Shown here in pieces: positions 55,385 to 64,000 of a DNA stretch of 64,000 nucleotides. Below the pieces are notes generated by a model that had not been told where the DNA came from, did no database searches, and saw only the letters and a program-made list of their open reading frames with translations. The DNA is taken from positions 1,183,505,001-1,183,569,000 of the forward strand of contig CM028132.1 of NCBI GenBank assembly GCA_016271365.2, in the 5' to 3' direction. Source of the stretch: Neoceratodus forsteri (taxonomy: Eukaryota > Chordata > Ceratodontiformes > Ceratodontidae). The stretch's first letter is position 1. Every line of letters starts with the position of its first letter. The position numbers and the translations under genes were made by a program.

Positions 55385-55549
55385 AAGATCTGGTGTCATG
55401 GGGAGGAGCTGAGGTTTATGCCACCTGGGTGGGTGGGAAGAGACAGCTTGAAGTCTTCCAGCAAGATTTAAAGTGTAAGGGGACATGCCAATAAGTGTGG
55501 ATGAACAACATATACCACTCTTAGAACTACTGTTACAGGTGAGTAACCT
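55385..55549. repeat. DIRS-3 right inverted terminal repeat
   Basis: CTAAGATCTGGTGTCATGGG through AATAAGTGTGGATGAACAAC, inverse of 49619-49770, then about 28 bp of right-specific end sequence up to GTT. Confidence 0.88.
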
Positions 55550-55552
55550 GTT

Positions 55553-55865
55553 TTTTGTCTCCTTTGCTCAATGAATGTTAGAGGCACCAGTGACTAAGCA
55601 GACATTGGCCAAATGGTTGGTCAGTTGTATAGTTCTTAGCTACCAGAAGTACGACAAACCTTTACTGGGACCGGTTAAAGGTCGCTCCACTAGGGGTGTT
55701 GCCACTTCCTTTGCATCCCTATGAAATGTCTCAGCAGCGGATCTCTGTGCAGCTGCTACTTGGAGTTCAGTTCTCACCTTCATAAAACACTATAGCCTGA
55801 ACATTGCTTCATGGAGGAGAGCAGGCTTTGGCCTCGCTGTCCTCCAGGGACTACTCTCTTAGGAG
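55553..55865 (+). pseudogene. DIRS-2 tyrosine recombinase, C-terminal part
   Basis: Resumes the gene cut at 49618. The first triplets after DIRS-3 read VSFAQ, then LEAPVTKQTLAKWLVSCIVL, SYQKYDKPLLGPVKGRSTRG, VATSFASL and SAADLCAAATWSSVLTFIKH followed by YSLNIASWRRAGFGLAVLQG. The signature R-x-x-R region and the terminal Tyr (HYSLNI) are present, unlike DIRS-1. In-frame TGA codons at about 55575 and 55722 interrupt it. Confidence 0.85.
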
Positions 55866-55937
55866 TATCAGTGGTTTACTAGCTTTTGTAATCACCACCC
55901 TTCTGACCTGGGTTCTATCCTTGTACTTCTTGGGACT

Positions 55938-56305
55938 CAGTCCTGATGGTGTTACTTGCTGCAAGATCTCTATCTCGAAGTGAGATAGTACAGTTACCTA
56001 AGAACTAACTGTAACAGTAGATCTTCGAGAAGAGCTCTTGTAGCAGGTGTGCTTTCCCTCCTTCCTACCCCCGGGGTTATGTAACTGTATTTTTTCCTTG
56101 GGGGGTGGGGATGTGAGAACCTCTCCTCCGTTCCCCATCCTTTATTCTAGCCGGGTCTCCAGCGGATGAACTGAGGTGATGCCGAGGGACCGCCTTTTTA
56201 TGTCATCGGTGACGTCGGGGTGGGGCCGACATTAGGGGGGCAGTCCTCTGCCTTAGAACTCTTATCGAAGATCTACTGTTACGGTAAGTTCTTACGTAAC
56301 TGTAC
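55938..56305. repeat. DIRS-2 internal complementary region and right repeat
   Basis: GGTGTTACTTGCTGCAAGAT at about 55942 is the complement of the left end (GCTCTTGCAGCAGGTAACAC). TACAGTTACCTAAGAAC complements the right terminus near 56275-56305. The right inverted repeat occupies about 56080-56305 and includes the complement of the TATA/CRE segment. Confidence 0.8.
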
Positions 56306-58205
56306 TTTACTGGACCTTACCCTTGAAGAAGTGCTCCTACCTTTAACAAAACTTTTGAACCTATCTCTGTGGCTGGTACAAATCCTCTTGCTTTGGAAAA
56401 CCACAGTGGTCCCCCTGGTCCATGAAAGTGGTGAAAGAGCCGTACACGTGAACTACCATCCAATATCGCTACTGCCCTCCCCCAAGGCATTAGAAAGGAT
56501 AGTTGCTGATCAGCTTGTTGACTATTTAGATAAGTATGGAATCCAATGCCCACAGCAACACGGGTTTTGCAAGGTGCATCGTACCTCCACCGCCCTGCTG
56601 GAGTACTCGGGATTCCTGCACGAGCCTTAGACAGTTGTCAAGTAGCTGGGGCGATTTACATCGATCTTACCAAGACTTTCGACACTGTTAACCATAAAAC
56701 ACTTTTTGCTAAACTCCTCTGTATTGGCCTTTCCATTGATGCTGTAGGGTGGTTCCAGAGCTGTCTCAGTGAGCAAAAATTGGTGGGACATTCCAATAGT
56801 CCAGAGGTACTCATGGGGGTTCCCCAGGGGTCAATTCTTGGCCCACTCTTGTTCAGTCTCTTTATTAACAAAGTCCTCTCTGTCTGCAAAGAACATATTC
56901 TTCTCTACACAGATGACGCTGTCATCTTTTCTAAAAACTCCGACCCACGCCAACTTGAGTCTCAACTACAAAGTGATTTCACTGCTGCTGAAGCTTGGTT
57001 CACCAAGTACAAGCTTATAATGAATTATAAAAAACCTCAATTAATGTTATTTGGGAACCCCCACAATTAGTATAAAGACTTTCAACTGACAATCCACAAT
57101 AACCTTCTCACTCACAACGATGGAGCAAGTGCAAACCTTCAAATATCTTGGCATCACCCTGGACAGCTCTTTCTCCTTTGCTCAGCATGCAGAACAAATT
57201 GTAACGGTAGTAAATCCTAGAATTGGCCTTCTATACAGGAACCAGCATTGCCTGACCCAAGATGCCTTGTCTCTCGCCATAAAAAGTTCCACACTGTCCA
57301 TCATTGATTATGGATTAGTGATCTATGGGGCAGCCCCAGACTCCACTCTGAAAAGGGGTAGTGTTGCCCTAAATAAATCCTGCAGGCTGCTCCTTGGTGC
57401 AAACAGGCTAACCCACTCCTGTGACCTCTGTGCACAATCTAACTGGCTAAGCCTTCAAGGCAAAGTACAGTACCAAGTATGTCTACTGGGGGGGACTTGT
57501 CTTGGCCTATCCCCTCCAGCTGTCCAGAAGCTACTCATCACAGCCCACAACCCCCGCTGCACAAAAAGCAATGCCAGACGATCTCTGATTGTCCCCTTCT
57601 TTCACACCTCTCAGGTGCAAAGGTAATTCGATATCGTGCCCCCCTTTGGCTGAATGAACTCCTCCAGGACTTAACCTGTGAGCCCAAGCTGGGGCCATTT
57701 AAAAGAAAACGTCACCAATACTTCACCAATCGGAGCAGCTGTGACTGCTAACCCTATTTCTTTCCTTTGCTTACCCTCCTCCTGCCCGCATCAACCCCTT
57801 GCCGCCCCGGTCCCCACGCGGAAACCCCTAATTTACCCCCACCTAATCTCGTCCTTGACACATCTTCTTATACTCCTCCTTGATGCACTTATTCCTACCC
57901 TTCAATCTCTCCCCCTTCCCTGTCCATCCCTATACCTTGGCAATGAATTGTTATTCTGCTTAATAGGTCAAGTATTACAGCTCTATTCTCACGTTGTATG
58001 TAACCTTATATTCACCTGTATTGTTAACTGTTTTACATTTCACTGTACTTACATTCTCTGTACAGTCCGATTTTTGAAATTCATGCACTGTTGTCTATTT
58101 GTTATTGAAATGTATGTAATATGTTATCTTCTGCTGATGTGGAACCTTTGTAAATGGGCTTCCAGCTCAAAGGTGTACTCCTAGAACTCAATAAAATAAA
58201 AAAAT
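56306..58205 (+). pseudogene. L2-like LINE, piece 4 (reverse transcriptase and 3' end)
   Basis: Continues the LINE after DIRS-2: LTLEEVLLPLTKLLNLSLWL and NYHPISLLPSPKALERIVAD (56220-56630), IDLTKTFDTVNHKTLFAKLL and GVPQGSILGPLLFSLFINKV, with the catalytic box LYTDDAVIFSKN near 56905-56940 (56546-57070). The C-terminus includes FKYLGITLDSSFSFAQHAEQ (57120-57626) and RYRAPLWLNELLQDLTCEPK in the next frame. The 3' untranslated region ends in CAATAAAATAAAAAAATATG at about 58190-58210. A few frameshifts, comparatively well preserved. Confidence 0.9.
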
Positions 58206-58304
58206 ATGGAGGGATTGTTGTAAGAGTGAATGTGATAACCAATGTACTGCATTTTTTTGTACATATTTTTTTTCTAAAAAAAGAAACCTTTGTTTTGTTT
58301 ACAG

Positions 58305-58445
58305 AAAGAAGAGAAAGCAATGCTTGCAAGGATGAACAGACAGCGCAGCAGTTCCATTGGCCATAACCCCCCACACTGGGGAGCTGAACGACCCTTTTAC
58401 AACCACCTCAATTCCAACCAGGTCTCCAAGGAGATGAAGAGAATG
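58305..58445 (+). CDS. Candidate host-gene internal exon, 47 codons
   Basis: A pyrimidine-rich tract and acceptor (TTTGTTTTGTTTACAG, AG at 58303-58304) precede 141 bp open in one frame, and a GTATGA donor-like site follows (58446). The exon is exactly 47 codons. It starts [20 protein letters not shown], continues [19 protein letters not shown] and ends VSKEMKRM. Codon use and residue mix look like a conserved cytoplasmic protein, with a basic R-x-R-S-S-S patch that could be phosphorylated. It matches no mobile element seen here. I do not recognise the gene, and no neighbouring exon was found in the window. Confidence 0.5.
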
Positions 58446-59734
58446 GTATGACAAAATTATATTTCCATTTACAGTATTTATTTATTTTTTAAATGATATC
58501 CAGAAAGCTTTATAGTGTTTGGTGAACTTGTTTGCTGCACAGGGTTTGCAAAAAAGTAGAAGATGCAATATATGCTGGTGTATGACTCAGTGGCATAGGG
58601 CCAGAGAAAAGACACTGCAGAATATCTGAAATAGTTTCACAACTCAACTCTGCATTCATTTTCAGGGTTGCCACTGGCCTGCCAGTTTACTAGAACAAGT
58701 TTAGAATCCTCCCAGTAAAAGTGATGATTGGCTTGGCTGCTCAAGGGCTTGAAATTGTGCATTACAGTGTGACACAGGCGACGCATTGGGAGAAGGACAT
58801 ATTATATGTGCTGTAGCACCGTCTTCTGGCCAGCCTGTGGAACAGCATGGGGTTGCTAGCTTTCCTGGCCAAACTGAATTGCTAGTGACCGTCAAAGTGA
58901 AGGAAAGGGAGGTATCCCACTAGAATACATGGGAAATGGGCTTCCAGATGGCTAGTTCAATTGAACATTAAGCAGTAACCTAGACTTGCGTACTAAGCCA
59001 GAGTCAACAAAGACAGCCCTTGGATGAAAAATGTTCCTAACAGTGAAACGGGATCGAATAATTAGGGGAGAAAATGTGGGAAATACAGAATTAAAAAAAG
59101 AAAAAATATGGACCTAATGGGTTACATAATTCCAAAACGCAACCTAAAAAGTCCAACCTGTATTGCTGTTGAATTCTTTGTTGTCATATCAGATGTTGAA
59201 AATAGTGATGTTTAACATATGATTTCATAAAGGTTCACAGTGCTTATCTTATGGCAGACTAATTACAGCAATCCAGTTCATATTCAACTTCCTTGCGAGA
59301 CAGGTGGGACACCATCATAGACATTTTGGTAGCCCATTCAACTTCTTTTAACCTTGGGCCAATATAAATTTCAGACTAGGCTAATACTTACATGTCAGCA
59401 CAGTGTATTATTTTGAAATTTCTTTTTTAAATCTTCATTGCCCCATGCATTACCCTGTTACTTGAGAGAAAATGAAATAAAGCGAAAGCATCGCCACAGT
59501 GAAATTGCACAGACAGACCACTGTAGGATATCTGCAGATAAATGACTCTAGGATATTCATAGACAAACCATCACAAAATAGGCAGAGTGGCACAATACCC
59601 TTTCAGCAGTATCTTTGGAAGGGATAAAGCTCTTTTACAGACTACGATTGTCATATTTGTTTTTGAAAATGGATTGCAGCAGGCCTAAATCATTCAGACC
59701 CAACCTAGGGTCCCCTTGCTTAGAGTAGCCTCGC
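58446..59734. other. Intron-like unique sequence, no gene recognised
   Basis: Moderately AT-rich, no mobile-element coding and no long ORF that resembles a protein. If 58305-58445 is an exon, this is its downstream intron. Confidence 0.4.
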
Positions 59735-59960
59735 AGGTATTTTATTTATTTGAGATATCGGAATTACAAACCTTTGAGTCAGAGACTCATTTACAAAGGC
59801 GCCATGTCATAACAGTGCATGAGTTACAATTGAGTAAAAAAAAAGAAAAAAAAATCACATACAAACAGGTAAGTTACAAACAGTATGCAAAACAAGCTAG
59901 AAACAACAGGCAGAGTAACACGAGTTACAATCGAGTAAAAACATTACATGCTACAGACTG
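59735..59960 (-). mobile_element. Retroelement 3' tail fragment, second copy
   Basis: TATTTTATTTATTTGAGATA, GGAATTACAAACCTTTGAG and TTTACAAAGGCGCCATGTC match the segment at 3100-3160 in order and orientation, followed by an A-rich part (GTAAAAAAAAAGAAAAAAAA). Same unidentified family. Confidence 0.55.
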
Positions 59961-60756
59961 AAACTCTTGTGGGGAAGGTGGGTAGCACCCAAGACTAAGT
60001 AAGAAGCGGAAAACAGAAAAAAGTTGTGGAAACCTATAAAAGCTAATTATTGGCAACTTCTCACTTACAGGATTTGTTCTCCATTCCCCTTACGCTCTCC
60101 AAAGTCACATGGCTTGAGGCCTTTAGATACCCGCAGCAATGACGAGACCTTTATTTAGGCCTCAGCAGAGGGGTAGAGTATTTGCTTACCCCTTCATGTT
60201 GAAATCCAGCTAAAGAAACATAAGAAAATGACATCAGAAAAAGGCGCAGTGGCCCAGCCGCTCTGCCTACCCTTCCTAACTGCCCTATATAGGCCCTAGT
60301 GGCCATAAATGCAACACGGAATAAATATAGACAAATACAGTCCATTTCCCTTGAGTACTGTTCCCCCTTGCTGCACCCTTACCCTTTCCTTTAGACTGTT
60401 GCTCAACACCTAGTGGGGCCGTAGTCTTGGGGGACAAGTGGGGACTGTGCCCTGGGCCCCCAAGCAGGGGTCCCCCACCGAGTTAGCGTTGTTTTTGTTT
60501 TGTTTGGGTGTTTTTTCTTTGGTGTTTTTGTGTGACTTTTTCCTTTGGTGTTTTTTTAAGGCAAGCAAGCATGTCTATCCACATTCTTTCTGAGGTTCCG
60601 GGGGCAAGGTGTAATAGTCTGTATTCCTCCAGACCCCTCCCCTCCCCTCGGCCCTAGCCAACTAAAACATTGCATATGCAGTTTAAATGGCAGCCATACC
60701 TGCACAGTGCTGTGCCAGCAAGACGGAGCAGGTGGGCCCGGGCGAGTAGGCTCATG

Positions 60757-60783
60757 AATATATATATATATATATATATATAT
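60757..60783. repeat. TA dinucleotide microsatellite
   Basis: About 13 uninterrupted TA units. Confidence 0.95.
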
Positions 60784-61017
60784 GCTCAGTGGTCAATGCA
60801 GCCTGCTGCAGGACAGTGTTACATGCAAGATGAAGAGCTTGTGAGTCACGCGACACAGTTCCCGCTAGATGCACGCCATCACCCTCACACTCGCTGACTG
60901 GATGGATGGTGTGAGTGTGAACTTTTAAATTGAGCAGCACAGCATCCTCATGCCTCAGTCTGAGGTCTCTCAGTAATGCTCCCAGTCGATCTGCCCTCTT
61001 GCTCACAGGAGTCTTTT

Positions 61018-61036
61018 GCAGCAGCAGCAGCAGCAG
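61018..61036. repeat. Short CAG trinucleotide run
   Basis: Six GCA/CAG units within TTTTGCAGCAGCAGCAGCAG. Confidence 0.9.
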
Positions 61037-61821
61037 CCACTGGCTGTTGGTGTTATCTTTACCTAGCTGCAAACAGAGTCGAGAGAGTCTACACATAGGG
61101 TGAGTTTGTGGCAGGTGACATTAGTGCCAAGGTTGGTGAAAGTAAAGAAGAGATACAACTCAGATTGGAACCTTGATGATGCACTTGGCATCCCTGAAAA
61201 AACAATCTAAGGACAAACGTGAAATAAAAGAGGATCCTGTTACTTAAATGTTACCTCTAGATTAATACTTAGCATTTTAAATGGCTGAATGAAGAGAGAT
61301 TGGCTAAGAGAAGTACCTTCCCCTACAGAAGGTGTCAGCAGCTAGTTAGACCTATGTCTTGTTGGTGCACATGCATATTTGAAAATACAAGATTTGGGAC
61401 AGTGGCCACTTCTCCTTAAAATGTGTCATTAGTAGCCATGTTTGAATGAGTTGGCACTTGGCAGTGTTGAGGCCCACCCTCCCCGGGTGGGTTTGTTATT
61501 CTTTTTGGAGTTTTTGCCAGTTTGTACTGATTGGATTTGGTTTGGATCACAGTCAGAGATTTTGACATGCAGGAAGATAAAAGGCATTTAGAACAGGTAG
61601 GCTCTGTGGATGCAGAAAACAGTTTGCTCTGCTCCTGAGTGCCAAATCCTGAAGAGAAAGACTCAAGAGAGAGATGGGCGCAGGTGGTGATATCATGGCA
61701 CACAGCTGCTGCCCAGTCCTATGCTCTGTTACATAGAAACATAGAAGTTGTCGGTATATAAGGACCACAATTTTTTTTTCTGCCTTATGAATGTGCCATC
61801 GGCCTTTGCTCTGTCAACGGT

Positions 61822-62355
61822 CTATCTATTCATACTCATCTGTATTGCTCCCTTATGCCTATCCCATGCCTGATTGAAACCCTGCACTGTATCCATATCC
61901 ACCACTTCCTGAGGTAGGCCGTTCCATGCATCCAGCACCCTTTCTGTGAAAAAGAAATTCCTCACATTACCCCTTAATCGGCCTCCCTCTAATCTCATGC
62001 TGTGTCCTCTTGTCCTGCTATTTTTCTTATATTGAAACACATTAGACTCTTTCACCTTGTTAATGCCCTTAAGGTGTTTGAATGTTTCGATCATATCAAC
62101 TCTGTCCCTCCTTTGCTCTAGGGTATACATATTGAGCTCCGTTAATCTGTCCTCATATGTTTTCAGATGTAGACCCCCCTGCACCATTTTGGTTGCCCTT
62201 CTCTGGACTGCCTCAATTTGGTTAACGTCCTTGTGAAGGTGTGGCCTCCAGTACTGCACGCAGTACTCCAGATGGGGCCTAACCAGTGTCTTGTAAAGAG
62301 AGACTATTACCTCCCTCTTCTGACTTGTGATACCCCTACTAATACACCCCAGCAT
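61822..62355 (-). pseudogene. CR1 minus copy, C-terminal domain
   Basis: A 177-codon frame beginning MLGCISRGITSQKREVIVSL, with [40 protein letters not shown] and FFFTERVLDAWNGLPQEVVD, the complete conserved CR1 C-terminus, ending at a TAG after MSMNR. One extra G (MVQGGLHLKTYE) is an in-frame codon relative to other copies. Collinear with the polymerase frame upstream. Confidence 0.9.
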
Positions 62356-62538
62356 CCATCAAGCCTTACCTACTGTTTTAGTGGTCTGCTTGGATGATTT
62401 CAGGTCATTGGTGATGATGACGCCCAAGTCTCTTTCTTCCCTTGTGACTGCTAGCAACTCCCCTCCCAGCCTATAGGTGGCTTCAGGGTTTCTCTTCCCT
62501 GTGTGCATAATCTTGCAGTTCTTTGCATTAAACTTCAG

Positions 62539-63075
62539 TTACCACTCTCCCGACCATTTTGGCAGTTTATCCAGATCTCTTCTCATTCTGCCCACTCCAT
62601 CTGGATCATCTACTCTGTTGCAGATCTTGGTGTCATCTGCAAACAGACAAACATTACCCTCCAGTCCATCTGCAATGTCACTGATGAAGATATTGAAGAG
62701 GACTGGCCCCAGAACTGATCCCTGAGGTACACCACTTGTGACTTGCATCTCTTCTGACTGTATACCATTTACCACCACTCTCTGTTTTCTGCCTGTCAAC
62801 CTGTTTGCCACCCAGTTGACCAACTTCTGACCCACCCCGAGCCTACCCAGCTTATTAATTAATCTTCTATATGGAACAGTATCGAAAGCTTTGCTGAAGT
62901 CAAGGTAGGCGACATCAACTGCTACCCCTTGGTCCACCACTCTGGTTACCCAGTCAAAGAAATCTATGATATTAGTTTGACAGGACCTTCCTTTTGTAAA
63001 CCCGTGCTGTCTTGGATCCTGTGCCCCTATGGATTCCAGGTGTTGCACTATCCTTTCCTTAAGGAGTGCCTCCAT
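62539..63075 (-). pseudogene. CR1 minus copy, reverse transcriptase core
   Basis: A 178-codon frame with every core motif intact: DPRQHGFTKGRSCQTNIIDF, VAYLDFSKAFDTVPYRRLIN, VTSGVPQGSVLGPVLFNIFI and the catalytic NVCLFADDTKICNRVD (complement near 62635). It ends at a TAA? or TGA-type break after KWSGEW, where relatives continue LKFN. Upstream frame 63356-63087 carries KAMGPDGIHPRVLKKLRVEL. The catalytic site is the most intact among the LINEs here. Confidence 0.9.
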
Positions 63076-63334
63076 AATCTTGCCAACTACTGAGGTAAGA
63101 CTGGCTGGTCTGTAGTTCCTTGCCTCCTCCCTGCTATTACTCTTTTGGGCAGGATCACATGAGTCCTTCTCCAGTCTTCTGGGACCTCTCCTGTGCTCAG
63201 AGACTCACTAAACAGTTCTGATAATGGTTCTGCTAGTTCCACCCTTAGCTTCTTTAGTACCCTGGGATGTATGCCATCCGGTCCCATTGCCTTGTCCACC
63301 CTGAGCTTATTGAGCTCTTGTAGGACCCTTTCTT

Positions 63335-64000
63335 TTATGAAGGGACTAGTGCACACCTCCCCCCCCCGTGTCCATGGTGCTGAGCTGTGGGCCCTACCAC
63401 CGTCTCTTCAGTAAATACTGAGCAGAAGTATCTATTTAGGATAGATGCTTTTAAATGGTCCTCCTCCTCACAGGCCCCCTTATCCCCTTTATTCTTAGCA
63501 ATACCCCCTCTGGACTTTCTCCTTTCACTAATGTATCTATAGAAAATCTTGTCACCTTCTTTTACTGTTTGTGCTAGTGTTTCCTTGGTTTGGGTCTTTG
63601 CCCGCCTTACTGCCTTACCTACTTCCCTTAGGGAAGTTTGGTATGCCTCCCTATCTTCATCCTGGTGCGTCCCCTTATATTTCCTGAAGGCCAGTCTTTT
63701 GGCTCTGACATTTTCTGCTATTGTTTTTGAGAACCAAAGTGGTTCCTTCTTCTTTTGCACTTCCTTTTCTCTCTAACACAATGGGATGTTGCTTCAAATA
63801 TTGCATCTTTAATGCTTGCCCACTTTGCCTGTACCCCCTCACCTGTATTTCTTTTTGCCAGGGCTAGCTTAACTCTGTTGGCCATCTTATCAAAGTCAGC
63901 GCCTCTGAAGTCCCATATTTTTGCCTTGGAGTGGGATGATTTAGTTCTAGTGGTCAAATAGAACCATACCATGTGATGGTCACTGGCCCCCAGGTGACCT
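63335..64000 (-). pseudogene. CR1 minus copy, endonuclease end and linker
   Basis: 63972-63718 reads VWFYLTTRTKSSHSKAKIWD and FRGADFDKMANRVKLALAKR, preceded at the edge by the complement of AGGTGACCTGGGGGCCAGTGACCATCAC-type SDH region. 63760-63335 gives EPLWFSKTIAENVRAKRLAF and YISERRKSRGGIAKNKGDKG, the linker before the polymerase. Frames overlap by 43 bp, so one small indel separates them. Confidence 0.85.

Larger units (their letters stand above)
49619..55549 (+). mobile_element. DIRS-type retrotransposon 3 (DIRS-3), inserted in DIRS-2
   Basis: A 5.9-kb element of a different DIRS subfamily. The left end GTTGTTCATCTACACTTATT mirrors AATAAGTGTGGATGAACAAC near the right end. The repeats extend about 150 bp (left ACTTTAAATCTTGC, right GCAAGATTTAAAGT). 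GTT flanks it (49616-49618 and 55550-55552), as is known for DIRS elements. The internal complementary region lies at about 55260-55330. The gene order is gag, reverse transcriptase/RNase H, recombinase, all with some stops. Nesting shows it is younger than DIRS-2. Confidence 0.92.
44314..56305 (+). mobile_element. DIRS-type retrotransposon 2 (DIRS-2), split by DIRS-3
   Basis: Inserted in the L2-like LINE. The left end (44314-44560) is inverted relative to the right end (about 56080-56305): GACTGCCCCCTGACGTCGGC and CCTCAGCACCACCTCAGTTC mirror GCCGACATTAGGGGGGCAGT and TGAACTGAGGTGATGCCGAG. An internal complementary region lies at 55938-56050. Order: gag, reverse transcriptase/RNase H, recombinase. 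DIRS-3 interrupts the recombinase at a GTT. Without DIRS-3 the element is about 6.1 kb. Its polymerase frame is the best preserved of the three DIRS copies. Confidence 0.9.
59961..61732. other. Unassigned, with simple repeats
   Basis: No gene supported. A TA dinucleotide run lies at about 60757-60783 and a CAG/GCA run at about 61018-61036. T/G-rich low complexity occurs near 60485-60560. A frame opposite the TA run encodes an alternating Tyr-Ile stretch that is an artefact. Confidence 0.5.
61733..64000 (-). mobile_element. CR1 LINE, minus strand, cut by window edge
   Basis: The 3' end complement ACATAGAAACATAGAAG (about 61734) is the duplicated octamer seen at other CR1 ends. Reading leftward from the edge: end of the endonuclease, linker, reverse transcriptase and C-terminus, all present and collinear. 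It has only a few frameshifts over 2.27 kb, fewer than the other CR1 copies, so it may be younger or a different subfamily. The 5' part lies outside the window. Confidence 0.93.

Noticed and set aside
60752..61096. 114-codon ORF ending in a Tyr-Ile repeat
   Set aside because: The C-terminus is the translated TA microsatellite and the rest shows no conserved feature.
1..64000. CRISPR arrays, rRNA genes, bacterial operons or riboswitches
   Set aside because: No regularly spaced short repeats with unique spacers, no rRNA-like blocks and no compact gene layout were seen.

Overview
The window looks like a stretch of a large, transposon-rich vertebrate genome. I see no bacterial genes, operons, rRNA or CRISPR. 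The repeat content (CR1 and L2-like LINEs, Tx1-clade LINEs with CCHC ORF1 proteins, DIRS-type tyrosine-recombinase retrotransposons, tRNA-derived SINEs, a hAT element and an element with TTAAAGG ends) suggests an amphibian, a lungfish or a similar lineage. The species cannot be fixed from sequence alone. Almost every long ORF is a fragment of a mobile-element protein broken by stops and frameshifts. The only candidate host coding sequence is one possible 141-bp exon at 58305-58445.

Layout. 70-770: a 69-bp minisatellite. 1090-3085: AT-rich palindromic modules. 3986-6982: two degenerate CR1 copies. 8040-31355: one SINE copy split by about 22 kb. Inside it lie three minus-strand Tx1-like LINEs in a head-to-tail row (C 8280-19295, A 19304-25280, B 25289-30268). 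The octamer GAGTAGGG sits at all four boundaries, and it belongs to the SINE itself. Element C is further interrupted by a SINE (8439-8867), a hAT element (9662-10462) and DIRS-1 (about 10895-18265). An element with TTAA/AGGAG ends (30347-31233) interrupts the right half of the split SINE.

31356-35800 is mixed: a foldback element, a CR1 copy with a 6-bp target duplication, and a 516-bp SINE with an 11-bp target duplication. 35850-58205 is one L2-like LINE in four pieces. CR1-Z (36327-39750) separates its 5' part from its endonuclease. CR1-X, which itself holds CR1-Y, splits the endonuclease from the linker. DIRS-2 (about 44314-56305) splits the linker from the reverse transcriptase. DIRS-3 (49619-55549) sits inside the recombinase gene of DIRS-2 at a GTT. 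After the L2 tail come the candidate exon and intron-like sequence with simple repeats. A minus-strand CR1 runs from 61733 off the right edge.

How the parts work together: LINE proteins (endonuclease plus reverse transcriptase) copy RNA into nicked target DNA, and SINEs borrow that machinery. DIRS elements use a reverse transcriptase/RNase H and a tyrosine recombinase, with inverted terminal repeats and an internal complementary region. Most copies here are dead. The strongest lead is the apparent target-site preference of the Tx1-like LINEs for GAGTAGGG inside a widespread SINE.
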